A stretch of 22,229 nucleotides of DNA, taken from assembly GCA_030148365.1 (NCBI GenBank), contig JASBTO010000159.1, positions 1 through 22,229 on the forward strand, in the 5' to 3' direction. The stretch is from Kangiellaceae bacterium (GTDB taxonomy: Bacteria; Pseudomonadota; Gammaproteobacteria; Enterobacterales; Kangiellaceae). Positions 1 to 8,337 of this stretch are shown in pieces. A model generated the notes under the pieces. It worked only from the letters and a program-made list of their open reading frames with translations, was not told where the DNA came from and ran no database searches. Every line of letters starts with the position of its first letter. The first letter of the stretch is position 1. The position numbers and the translations under genes are program-made.

Positions 1-1
1 G

Positions 2-235
2 GCGAAAGAGTTGGCCCTCAGTGAGCGCCAGTTGCAACGCAAGATAAAGGCACTGACGGGCAATAGTCCGGCGGAAATCCTGCGCAGAGCTCGTCTGGAT
101 CATGCGGTGAATTTACTGGAAGAAGGGCACAAACCCAGTCAGGTGACCCACAAGTCCGGGTTTGCCTCTCACGCCTATTTCAGCAGAGCGTTCAAAGCCG
201 AGTACGGCTGTGCGCCCAGTGACTATAAAAAATGA
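2..235 (+). CDS. AraC-family DNA-binding domain, C-terminal end (5' truncated by window)
   Basis: The frame is already open at base 2, so this is the last 77 codons of a longer gene whose start lies outside the window. The visible part is a complete AraC/XylS-type double helix-turn-helix: a first helix-turn-helix around SERQLQRKIKALTG, and the second carrying the family signature GFASHAYFSRAFKAEYGCAPSDY just before the stop. This domain binds DNA. The ligand or sensor part is missing, so it could be a stand-alone AraC regulator or the output end of a larger hybrid two-component protein; the short linker KELALSERQLQRK is compatible with both. It is convergent with hutH, 98 bp between the stops, so a link with histidine degradation is possible but not shown. 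Confidence 0.85.
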   Translation, partial: AKELALSERQLQRKIKALTGNSPAEILRRARLDHAVNLLEEGHKPSQVTHKSGFASHAYFSRAFKAEYGCAPSDYKK

Positions 236-266
236 ATTGCTCGCCGAGCACCTTTTGACATCTGGA

Positions 267-315
267 AACCGGCACCGGGAGATATTTGACGCAATACCTC
301 GGGCAGGTGCCGGTT
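267..315. repeat. Long interrupted inverted repeat between convergent araC-type gene and hutH
   Basis: The outer arms AACCGGCACC (267-276) and GGTGCCGGTT (306-315) pair perfectly over 10 bp. Inside them a second stem forms: GAG and TATT at 279-286 pair with AATA and CTC at 293-300 around one A/C mismatch, closing on a 6-nt loop. The result is one long hairpin with an internal loop. There is no T-run on either side, so it is not a classic intrinsic terminator, although its place between two convergent stop codons suggests a bidirectional transcription end or mRNA-stabilising structure. A REP-like dispersed repeat is an alternative. I noticed no second copy in this window. Confidence 0.6.
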
Positions 316-333
316 CAAGTCAGGCATACACCT

Positions 334-1866
334 CTACCCCAGAGTCGGTAATTCCGAGTCTGTAGCGAAGCCGTTAAACTCACCTTTAGCAATCATGTCC
401 GTCACGGCGTCGATATCCGGCGCGAAATAACGATCCTGTTTATAAAATGGCACCCGCTTGCGCAGCGCCTGATGGGCTTCTGCCAATCTGGTAGAAGTTT
501 TCAATGGCGCCCGGAAATCTATCCCCTGGGCAGCTGCGAGCAATTCCACCGCGACAATTCCTGCTGAATTTGCCGTCATGTCGCCAAGCCGGCGGGCGGC
601 GTAGGTCGCCATGCTGACATGGTCCTCCTGATTGGCGGAGGTGGGCAGGCTGTCCACCGACGCCGGATGGGCGAGTGACTTGTTTTCGCTCGCCAGTGCA
701 GCGGCGGTGACCTGAGCGATCATAAAGCCGGAGTTGACGCCACTGTCTTCGACGAGGAAAGCCGGTAAGGTGGAGAGATTCTTGTCCAGCAACAGCGCGA
801 TGCGCCGCTCCGATATGGCGCCGACTTCGGCGATGGATATCGCCAGGGTGTCGGCGGCCAGAGCTACCGGTTCCGCATGAAAATTGCCGCCTGACAGGAT
901 TTCATTGTCGTCAGCAAACACCAGCGGATTGTCGGAGACGGCATTGGCTTCGGTCAACAACACCGAGGCGGTGTAGCGCATGTGATCAAGGCAGGCACCC
1001 ATGACCTGGGGCTGACAGCGAAGCGAGTAGGGATCCTGAACGCGGTCGCAGTTGATGTGGGACTTGTTGATTTCGCTGCCCTTGAGCAAATGACTGAGAT
1101 TTTCGGCCACCTGGATCTGTCCCTTGTGGCCGCGCACCGCATGGATACGGTGATCAAAAGGCGCCACGGAGGCAAGGGAGGCTTCAACGGACATGGCACC
1201 GGCCACCAGGGCGGCGCTGAAATTATTCTCCGCGGCAAACAGTCCCGCCAGTGCCAGCGCCGTGGAGCACTGGGTTCCGTTGAGCAGGGCCAGACCTTCT
1301 TTAGGGCCGAGGACCAGAGGCTCCAGACCCACTTTGGCAAGTCCGTCGGTTGCGGGCATGAGCTTGCCTTTGTGGCGCACGTCGCCGATGCCGATCAGCG
1401 CGCAGCTCATGTGGGCGAGAGGCGCCAGATCGCCGGAAGCGCCCACCGAGCCCTTTTCGGGAATGCAGGGATAGATCTCGTGATTGAGGAGTGTCAGAAG
1501 TGCATCAAGGGTTTCCTGGCGAATACCGGAGTAGCCCTGGGCCAGGCTCGACAGCTTGAGCACCATCAGCAGGCGCACGAGGTTATCCGGTAGCAGTTTG
1601 CCGACGCCCGCCGCATGGGAGAGCACCAGGCTTTTTTGCAGCAGCTCGAGTTTTTCTTCCGGGATCCGTGTGGATGCCAACAGGCCGAAGCCGGTATTGA
1701 TGCCGTAAACCGTGCGTTTTTCCGAGATAACCCGGGCGACGGTATCACTGGATTTTGCGACCGCTTCGCGACAACTGCTATCCAGCTCAATGGCAAGGTG
1801 GCCTTGATAAATCCGCCGGCAATCCGCGAGGGTCAGTTTGCCCGGTTTCAGTAAAAATGTGTTCAT
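334..1866 (-). CDS. hutH: Histidine ammonia-lyase HutH
   Basis: Cytosolic enzyme that removes ammonia from L-histidine to give urocanate, the first step of histidine degradation. The 510-residue length is normal for the family. The MIO electrophile triad Ala143-Ser144-Gly145 sits in the signature GSVGASGDLAPLAH, and the conserved active-site stretch YGINTGFG begins at residue 54. The ATG at 1866 is preceded by AAGGGG that overlaps the hutU stop codon, with only 10 bp between the two genes, so translation is probably coupled to hutU. It is the last gene of the hutC-hutU-hutH unit and should be under the HutC operator in front of hutC. Nothing is missing or disrupted. Identification is from motif, length and neighbours. 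Confidence 0.97.
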   Translation of the reverse strand: MNTFLLKPGKLTLADCRRIYQGHLAIELDSSCREAVAKSSDTVARVISEKRTVYGINTGFGLLASTRIPEEKLELLQKSLVLSHAAGVGKLLPDNLVRLLMVLKLSSLAQGYSGIRQETLDALLTLLNHEIYPCIPEKGSVGASGDLAPLAHMSCALIGIGDVRHKGKLMPATDGLAKVGLEPLVLGPKEGLALLNGTQCSTALALAGLFAAENNFSAALVAGAMSVEASLASVAPFDHRIHAVRGHKGQIQVAENLSHLLKGSEINKSHINCDRVQDPYSLRCQPQVMGACLDHMRYTASVLLTEANAVSDNPLVFADDNEILSGGNFHAEPVALAADTLAISIAEVGAISERRIALLLDKNLSTLPAFLVEDSGVNSGFMIAQVTAAALASENKSLAHPASVDSLPTSANQEDHVSMATYAARRLGDMTANSAGIVAVELLAAAQGIDFRAPLKTSTRLAEAHQALRKRVPFYKQDRYFAPDIDAVTDMIAKGEFNGFATDSELPTLG

Positions 1867-1876
1867 GCAATACCCC

Positions 1877-3553
<1,677 letters not shown>

Positions 3554-3569
3554 AGGGACTACTTTCCTT

Positions 3570-4307
3570 CTATAATTCGGTCAGTTGATGTTCTGACTTG
3601 AAGCTTCCGGTGAGCCGGAATCGGCTCGCGGGATGAAATAATTGGCAGTGGCTGACCAGTTGCTCGCCAGACCAGGTGGTACGGTTGATGAGTAGCACAG
3701 GCTCGAACTCGGCGAGCTTCAGGGTCTTGCGCAAAAACTGATCCGCTGCCATGGCTTCGATGACATGGCGGGCCTCGGTGAGCGGCGCTACCCGGGACAG
3801 GTAAACGTTCGGGGTCAGGGCGCTGTAGTCCTGTTTGAGGTAGTCAGGCGCGCTCGCCGGATGCACGTAGCGCTGCTCTATCTGGATAGGCTGCTGATCT
3901 TCCTGATGTACCATAATCGAGTGGAATACCGTATCCGGCTCGTCCATGCCAAACAGGTTGCAGAACTGATCCGGGCAGACCTCTTTTTGCAACAAAAGCA
4001 ATTCATTGGAATAATGGCCGCCGCGCTCGCCGACTTCTTCGGCGATATTGCGTATTTTCAATACCGGTGACTGGAGCTTTCTGGGCGCGACAAAGGTGCC
4101 CCGACCCTGGACACGGTAAAGTATGCCGGATTCCGTCAGTTCATCCAGTGCCCGGCGGGCGGTCATCCGCGAGACCTTGCAGGCTTCCACCAACTCATTT
4201 TCCGACGGTACCCGGTGATGCTCGGGCCACAGCATACGCTCGATGCCGTCCATGATGTAGGCTTTGACCAGTTGGTAGCGGGGGACTGATTGGGTCATGG
4301 GGGCCAT
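3570..4307 (-). CDS. hutC: HutC, GntR-family histidine utilisation repressor
   Basis: Transcription repressor of hut genes; in studied bacteria HutC releases DNA when urocanate binds. An N-terminal winged helix-turn-helix occupies roughly residues 10-75, with the GntR signature RVPSENELVEACKVSRMTARRALDELTESG in two adjoining stretches and wing YRVQGRGTFVA. A UTRA effector domain fills the rest, about 95-235. The longest open frame would start with TTG at 4340, but that codon lies at the edge of the 16-bp palindromic operator, so I prefer ATG at 4307 (245 residues); ATG at 4298 is also possible. No strong Shine-Dalgarno site marks either. Being first in the unit with its own operator directly upstream implies autoregulation. 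Confidence 0.93.
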   Translation of the reverse strand: MAPMTQSVPRYQLVKAYIMDGIERMLWPEHHRVPSENELVEACKVSRMTARRALDELTESGILYRVQGRGTFVAPRKLQSPVLKIRNIAEEVGERGGHYSNELLLLQKEVCPDQFCNLFGMDEPDTVFHSIMVHQEDQQPIQIEQRYVHPASAPDYLKQDYSALTPNVYLSRVAPLTEARHVIEAMAADQFLRKTLKLAEFEPVLLINRTTWSGEQLVSHCQLFHPASRFRLTGSFKSEHQLTEL

Positions 4308-4322
4308 GGGTTGACTCAACGA

Positions 4323-4338
4323 GGTTGTATATACAACC
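4323..4338. promoter_or_regulatory. HutC operator: perfect 16-bp palindrome GGTTGTATATACAACC
   Basis: The 16 bases are exactly self-complementary and contain the TTGTA-N2-TACAA core known for HutC sites in Pseudomonas and enteric bacteria. The site lies 15 bp upstream of the preferred hutC ATG and about 55 bp upstream of the divergent small gene, so one repressor dimer could control both directions. On the minus strand a TTGCAA at 4354-4359 stands 17 bp from TTGTAT inside the palindrome and may be a weak -35/-10 pair. No good plus-strand promoter was found. Palindrome and position are seen; HutC binding is inferred. Confidence 0.88.
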
Positions 4339-4392
4339 AAATCAGGTGTGTTTTTGCAAGCGCCGGACCATAAAATCGAGGCCAGACCAGTA

Positions 4393-4824
4393 ATGACAGA
4401 TCAGGAATTTATCCGGGCCTTTGAGGCCTGCACTTTGCCTGCCGAGCGATTCGACCATCAGGGCCACCTGCGCCTGGCGTGGCTGTATTTGAGAGACTTT
4501 CCCGTTGCGGTCGCCGAGCAGAAAACGGCCGAGGGTATTCGCCGTTATGCGACCAGTCTCGGCGCTGCTGACAAGTATCATGCGACCGTAACCGGCTTTC
4601 TGCTTCGCTATCTGGCAGCGTTGACGCGAGTATTTCCCGCGGAGAACTGGCCGGAGTTCCGGGATCAATCGGCGAGCCACTTTGCGGACACGCTCGGCTT
4701 GCTCAGGCAGTGCTATAGTGCTGAGTGTCTGCACAGCGACGAAGCGAAGGCGACTTACCTGGAGCCGGACCGCCGGCCCCTGCAGGACATTGTCAAAGAC
4801 ATCGGAGCGCTAGCGCAATCATGA
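4393..4824 (+). CDS. Conserved uncharacterised protein, translationally coupled to hutG
   Basis: A 143-residue, probably soluble protein with no signal peptide or membrane segment; I cannot assign a function. Visible possible hallmarks are FDHQGHLRLAWLYL near residues 20-33, DKYHATVTGFLLRYL in the middle, and LHSDEAKATYLEPDRRPL near the C-terminus. The His residues in the first two segments look like candidate metal or substrate ligands, but that is inference. I chose ATG 4393, with GAGG 11 bp upstream, over a GTG at 4348 that lacks a ribosome-binding site. Its TGA overlaps the hutG ATG (ATGA), and it starts just after the HutC operator, so it is very probably expressed with hutG during growth on histidine. 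It does not resemble HutD (cupin-like) or a permease. Confidence 0.8.
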   Translation: MTDQEFIRAFEACTLPAERFDHQGHLRLAWLYLRDFPVAVAEQKTAEGIRRYATSLGAADKYHATVTGFLLRYLAALTRVFPAENWPEFRDQSASHFADTLGLLRQCYSAECLHSDEAKATYLEPDRRPLQDIVKDIGALAQS

Positions 4825-5603
4825 AGGTATTTACCAGCACGGAAGGGAGTACGCCCCTTCTGGTTTCCATGCCCCACAATGGCGAGTGGATCCCGCCATC
4901 GATTGCGGCGGACATGCATCCCTTCGCACTGGAGGTGCGGGACACCGACTGGAAGCTCGACAGACTCTACAGTTTTCTCGAGACCATGGAAGTCTCCGTC
5001 GTCGCCGGCCACATCAGTCGCTATGTCATTGATCTCAATCGCCCGACAGACGGCAGTTCTCTCTACCCCGGGGCCGATACCACTGAATTGTGTCCGACCA
5101 GCAGCTTCGACAAGGAGTCGATCTACCAACAGGGCCAGGAACCCGACCCGGCGGAAATCCGCTCCCGGGTGCAGGACTACTGGCGTCCGTACCATAGTCA
5201 GTTGCAGGCGGAGTTACAGCGCATCCGGCAGGAGCACGGCTACGCGCTGTTGCTGGACGCACACACAATCGCGTCCCGCGTGCCCCGTTTCTTCGACGGA
5301 CAACTACCGGATTTCAATCTTGGAACCAATGACGGAAACAGTTGCGATCCGGATCTGGAAAGACAGCTGACCAACCTGGATTTCTCGCCCTACAGCCAGG
5401 TCTGCAATGGCCGCTTCAAGGGCGGCTATATTACCCGGGCCTACGGGGACCCTAATCAAAATGTCCACGCTGTGCAGCTGGAGTTGTCCCAGGCCACCTA
5501 CATGGATGAAGCGCTACGGGTAGTCGATGACGTCAAACTCGCCGAAGTGCAGCCGCAGCTCGAGAAGCTGGTGCAAACCCTGTTGCAGTGGTCGCCGGAC
5601 TAG
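4821..5603 (+). CDS. hutG: N-formylglutamate deformylase HutG
   Basis: Hydrolyses N-formyl-L-glutamate to glutamate and formate, the last step of the five-step histidine pathway. The 260 residues fit the N-formylglutamate amidohydrolase family. Recognisable segments are VSMPHNGEWIP near the start, EVRDTDWKLDRLY, RYVIDLNRPTDGSSLYPG, LLLDAHTIASRVPRF in the middle, and NVHAVQLELSQATYM near the end; the His, Asp and Glu residues in them probably bind the metal. The frame is open further upstream, but ATG 4821 is chosen because it overlaps the stop of the preceding gene as ATGA and begins at the usual family N-terminus. The stop overlaps that of convergent hutI: both fall in the same CTAG. Confidence 0.95.
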   Translation: MKVFTSTEGSTPLLVSMPHNGEWIPPSIAADMHPFALEVRDTDWKLDRLYSFLETMEVSVVAGHISRYVIDLNRPTDGSSLYPGADTTELCPTSSFDKESIYQQGQEPDPAEIRSRVQDYWRPYHSQLQAELQRIRQEHGYALLLDAHTIASRVPRFFDGQLPDFNLGTNDGNSCDPDLERQLTNLDFSPYSQVCNGRFKGGYITRAYGDPNQNVHAVQLELSQATYMDEALRVVDDVKLAEVQPQLEKLVQTLLQWSPD

Positions 5604-6820
5604 TCGCTGCCGGGGCCGGTTTGCTGGCCTTTACGAAAAATACGGTAGCAGGGGTTGGCGCCGAAGTTGTATGTCAGTTCCGCCGGATCCCCGACATTCC
5701 AAAGCACCAGATCGGCCTGTTTCTTCGCCGCGACCGTGCCGAGATTGCGCTCGAGCCCCAGGGCACGGGCACCATTGACGGTAACCCCCTGCAGGCATTC
5801 CAGGGGCGTTAACCGGAACAGGGTGGCCGCCATGTTCAACATCAGCAGCAGGGAAGTCGTTGGTGAGGTGCCGGGGTTGGAGTCAGTGGCAATAGCCATG
5901 GGCACGCCGGCCTTTCTCAGGGCGTCGATGGGCGGCAACCGGGTTTCCCGCAGAAAATAGAAAGCGCCGGGCAACAAGGTCGCCACCGTACCGGCTTTTT
6001 GCATGGCCCTGATCCCGTCGTCTGACAAGTACTCCAGATGATCCGCGGACAAGGCCTGAAACTCTGCGGCGAGGCTGGCGCCCTGTTGGTCAGATAATTG
6101 TTCGGCATGGATCTTGACCTCAAATCCGAGGCTCTTGGCGCATTCGAAGACTCTCCGGGTCTGCGCCGGCGTAAAGCCGATATTTTCACAGAAGATATCT
6201 ACAGCCCCGGCAAGATTCTCCGACTGAATGGCCGGCATCATACGTTTGCAGACTTCGTCGATATAGCCGTCGGCATCATCCTTGAATTCCGGGGGCAGGG
6301 CGTGAGCGCCAAGGAAGGTCGGTGCGACCGTAACCGGAAATTGTTCGGAGAGTGTGCGGGCAACGCGCAGCATTTTCATCTCGGTTTCAAGATCCAGGCC
6401 ATAACCGGACTTGATCTCCACGCAAGTGACGCCTTCGCCCATCAGTTGTTGCAGACGCTGTGCGGCACTCTCGAATAACGCCTGTTCGCTGGCCTCGCGT
6501 GTCGCGGAGACCGTGGACAGAATGCCTCCGCCGGCCCGGGCGATAGTCTCGTAGTCCGCGCCTTGCAGGCGCAATTCGAACTCACGGGCCCGGTTGCCGC
6601 CATAGACCAGATGTGTGTGGCAGTCGATCAGGCCCGGCGTCAGAAGTCTGCCGTTGCCATCCAGCTCTGATTCGATACCGCGTCGATGCTCGTCGGGCAG
6701 CGAGGACTCCTGGCCCACCCAGGCAATTCGCTCGCCATCGACAAGCACCGCACCCTGGTCGATCAGGCCGTAGCCGTCTTCCATGGTGGCAATGCGCACA
6801 TTGCGTATCAATTGTTTCAA
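5600..6820 (-). CDS. hutI: Imidazolonepropionase HutI (TTG start)
   Basis: Metal-dependent amidohydrolase that opens 4-imidazolone-5-propionate to N-formimidoyl-L-glutamate, step three. With a TTG start at 6820 the protein is 406 residues, the usual length. The metal-binding HxH is at about residues 68-70 (GLIDCHTHLVYGG), followed by KIHAEQLSDQQGA, SADHLEYLSDDG and the catalytic Asp in ATDSNPGTSPT. The open frame extends to an ATG at 6886, but TTG 6820 has GGGAG exactly 6 bp upstream and removes 22 residues not typical of HutI. It is transcribed alone on the minus strand between hutG and hutF and ends inside the hutG stop (shared CTAG). Confidence 0.95.
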   Translation of the reverse strand: MKQLIRNVRIATMEDGYGLIDQGAVLVDGERIAWVGQESSLPDEHRRGIESELDGNGRLLTPGLIDCHTHLVYGGNRAREFELRLQGADYETIARAGGGILSTVSATREASEQALFESAAQRLQQLMGEGVTCVEIKSGYGLDLETEMKMLRVARTLSEQFPVTVAPTFLGAHALPPEFKDDADGYIDEVCKRMMPAIQSENLAGAVDIFCENIGFTPAQTRRVFECAKSLGFEVKIHAEQLSDQQGASLAAEFQALSADHLEYLSDDGIRAMQKAGTVATLLPGAFYFLRETRLPPIDALRKAGVPMAIATDSNPGTSPTTSLLLMLNMAATLFRLTPLECLQGVTVNGARALGLERNLGTVAAKKQADLVLWNVGDPAELTYNFGANPCYRIFRKGQQTGPGSD

Positions 6821-6826
6821 TGCTGA

Positions 6827-6831
6827 CTCCC
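6827..6831 (-). promoter_or_regulatory. Ribosome-binding site deciding the hutI TTG start
   Basis: On the minus strand GGGAG is followed by 6 bases and then TTG AAA CAA. The ATG 66 bp further upstream has no comparable site. This favours TTG at 6820 as the true hutI start. Confidence 0.7.
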
Positions 6832-6837
6832 GTGCAT

Positions 6838-6865
6838 GTTGTACGACCCCGCCTTTGGGTATACT
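6838..6865. promoter_or_regulatory. Possible hutF promoter with degenerate HutC-like half-site
   Basis: GTTGTACGAC at 6838-6847 is an imperfect palindrome carrying the TTGTA half of the HutC box but not the TACAA half. TATACT at 6860-6865 could be a plus-strand -10 box; TTGTAC at 6839-6844 would be its -35 box with a short 15-bp spacer. If used, hutF would have a leader of roughly 95 bases. The same half-site would sit in the hutI leader, where a repressor could block transcription. All of this is inference from weak matches. Confidence 0.25.
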
Positions 6866-6884
6866 GCGGCCCTTGTGGTGCCAC

Positions 6885-6914
6885 ATTATGCGGGTCGACC
6901 TGAAGGCTTGACAA
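6885..6914 (-). promoter_or_regulatory. Candidate sigma-70 promoter for hutI
   Basis: On the minus strand TTGTCA (6909-6914) and CATAAT (6885-6890) each match the consensus in five of six positions, with an 18-bp spacer. Transcription would begin near 6878, leaving about 58 bases before the TTG start. It is the best-scoring promoter pair I saw in the hutI-hutF intergenic region. Confidence 0.45.
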
Positions 6915-6966
6915 GCGTCTGGCCCGCAGGATTGGTGAACCCGGGATCTTCAGCAACGGGACGATT

Positions 6967-8337
6967 ATGAAACTATTCGCGGAGCAGGCCCTTTTGGGCG
7001 ACAGCTGGCAACGGCGGGTGTTGTTCGAAGCAGACGATCGCGGTCGACTGACCGCCGTAACCTGTGACGCGCAGGCCGGGGATGCGGAGTTGGCGGCGGG
7101 ACCGGTCGTGCCGGGGATCAGTAACGCCCATTCCCATGCCTTTCAGCGCGCCATGGCCGGGTATGCCGAGAGTCGGGGCGACGGCGACGATTCTTTCTGG
7201 ACCTGGCGCGATACCATGTACCGCATGGTCGCGAAATTCACGCCCGACGATCTCGAAGCGATTGCGAGCCAGCTGTATGTGGAAATGCTGAAAAGCGGCT
7301 ATACCCGGGTCGCCGAATTCCACTACCTGCATCATGACACCGATGGCAAGGCTTTTGCCGACCCGGCGGAAATGTCGGCGCGAATATTCTGCGCCGTGGA
7401 TCAGACCGGCATTGGTCTGACCCACTTGCCGGTCCTGTACCGTTTTAGCGGCTTTGGCGCCACCGCCCCGGGTAGCGGCCAGCAGAGGTTTGTGCATGAT
7501 TCCGACAGTTACGGACGCTTGCTGGAAGCGGTAGTAAAGCTGGTTCGCGCCGGCAGGAACTGTAATTTCGGCATAGCGCCTCATTCACTGCGGGCAGCGT
7601 CCGGCGAATCGATATCAGCCGCTCTGGAGCAGCTCGAGAAACTTTCTGAAGACGCGCCGGTGCACATTCACATCGCCGAGCAGATGAAAGAGGTGGAAGA
7701 CTGTCAAAGCCATTACGGTGCGCGGCCGGTCGAGTGGTTATTGGATAATTTTGACGTCAATCCACGCTGGTGCCTTGTCCATGCAACCCATATGAATCCG
7801 GGGGAAACTGAAGGCGTCGCCAGAAGTGGGGCAGTCGCCGGGATCTGTACGACCACCGAAGCCAATCTCGGCGACGGCTTCTTCCCGGCCGAGACATTCC
7901 TCGCCCGGGAAGGTCGTTTTGCGATTGGCTCTGACAGCCAGATTTCCGTCAGCCCCGTGGAAGAATTGCGTTGGCTGGAATATGGACAGCGTCTGCAGAA
8001 GCAGCGTCGCACCGTCCTGGCCATGCAGTCCGGGGCGTCCACCGGCACACAGCTTTGGTCGCGGGCAGCCAGTGGCGGTGCCCAGGCCTGCGGCGCGGGT
8101 CGGGGCCTGCTCGCCGTCGGGGAGCAGGCAGATTTGCTGGTGCTGGACGGGGCCCACCCGCTCCTTTGCGAGGTGGAAAATTCGACCATTACCGATAGCC
8201 TGGTTTTTTCCGGGAACCACAATCTGGTGAGGGACGTCATGGTGGCGGGGCGCTGGATGATCAGGGAGCGGCAGCATTCATCGGAGCAGCGTATCGCGGC
8301 AAATTACGCCAGGGCAATGCGCCGACTTCGAAGCTAG
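6967..8337 (+). CDS. hutF: Formimidoylglutamate deiminase HutF
   Basis: Zinc amidohydrolase that deaminates N-formimidoyl-L-glutamate to N-formyl-L-glutamate and ammonia, step four of the five-step route completed by HutG. The 456 residues are normal for HutF. The N-terminal metal site is ISNAHSHAFQRAM (His55 and His57), followed by DSFWTWRDTMYRM, VHIHIAEQ near residue 233, VHATHMN near 272 and the catalytic Asp in AIGSDSQISVSP near 323. ATG 6967 has GGGA 8 bp upstream. It is divergent from hutI across a 146-bp control region, and its stop overlaps that of the convergent sensor gene in a CTAG. The presence of both hutF and hutG shows the organism does not use the formiminoglutamase route. Confidence 0.95.
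   Translation: MKLFAEQALLGDSWQRRVLFEADDRGRLTAVTCDAQAGDAELAAGPVVPGISNAHSHAFQRAMAGYAESRGDGDDSFWTWRDTMYRMVAKFTPDDLEAIASQLYVEMLKSGYTRVAEFHYLHHDTDGKAFADPAEMSARIFCAVDQTGIGLTHLPVLYRFSGFGATAPGSGQQRFVHDSDSYGRLLEAVVKLVRAGRNCNFGIAPHSLRAASGESISAALEQLEKLSEDAPVHIHIAEQMKEVEDCQSHYGARPVEWLLDNFDVNPRWCLVHATHMNPGETEGVARSGAVAGICTTTEANLGDGFFPAETFLAREGRFAIGSDSQISVSPVEELRWLEYGQRLQKQRRTVLAMQSGASTGTQLWSRAASGGAQACGAGRGLLAVGEQADLLVLDGAHPLLCEVENSTITDSLVFSGNHNLVRDVMVAGRWMIRERQHSSEQRIAANYARAMRRLRS

Noticed and set aside
982..1593. 203-codon open frame antisense to hutH
   Set aside because: Shadow of hutH; low-complexity composition and no ribosome-binding site.
6908..6936. TTGACA on the plus strand as hutF -35 box
   Set aside because: The -35 match is perfect but no acceptable -10 box follows at 16-18 bp.
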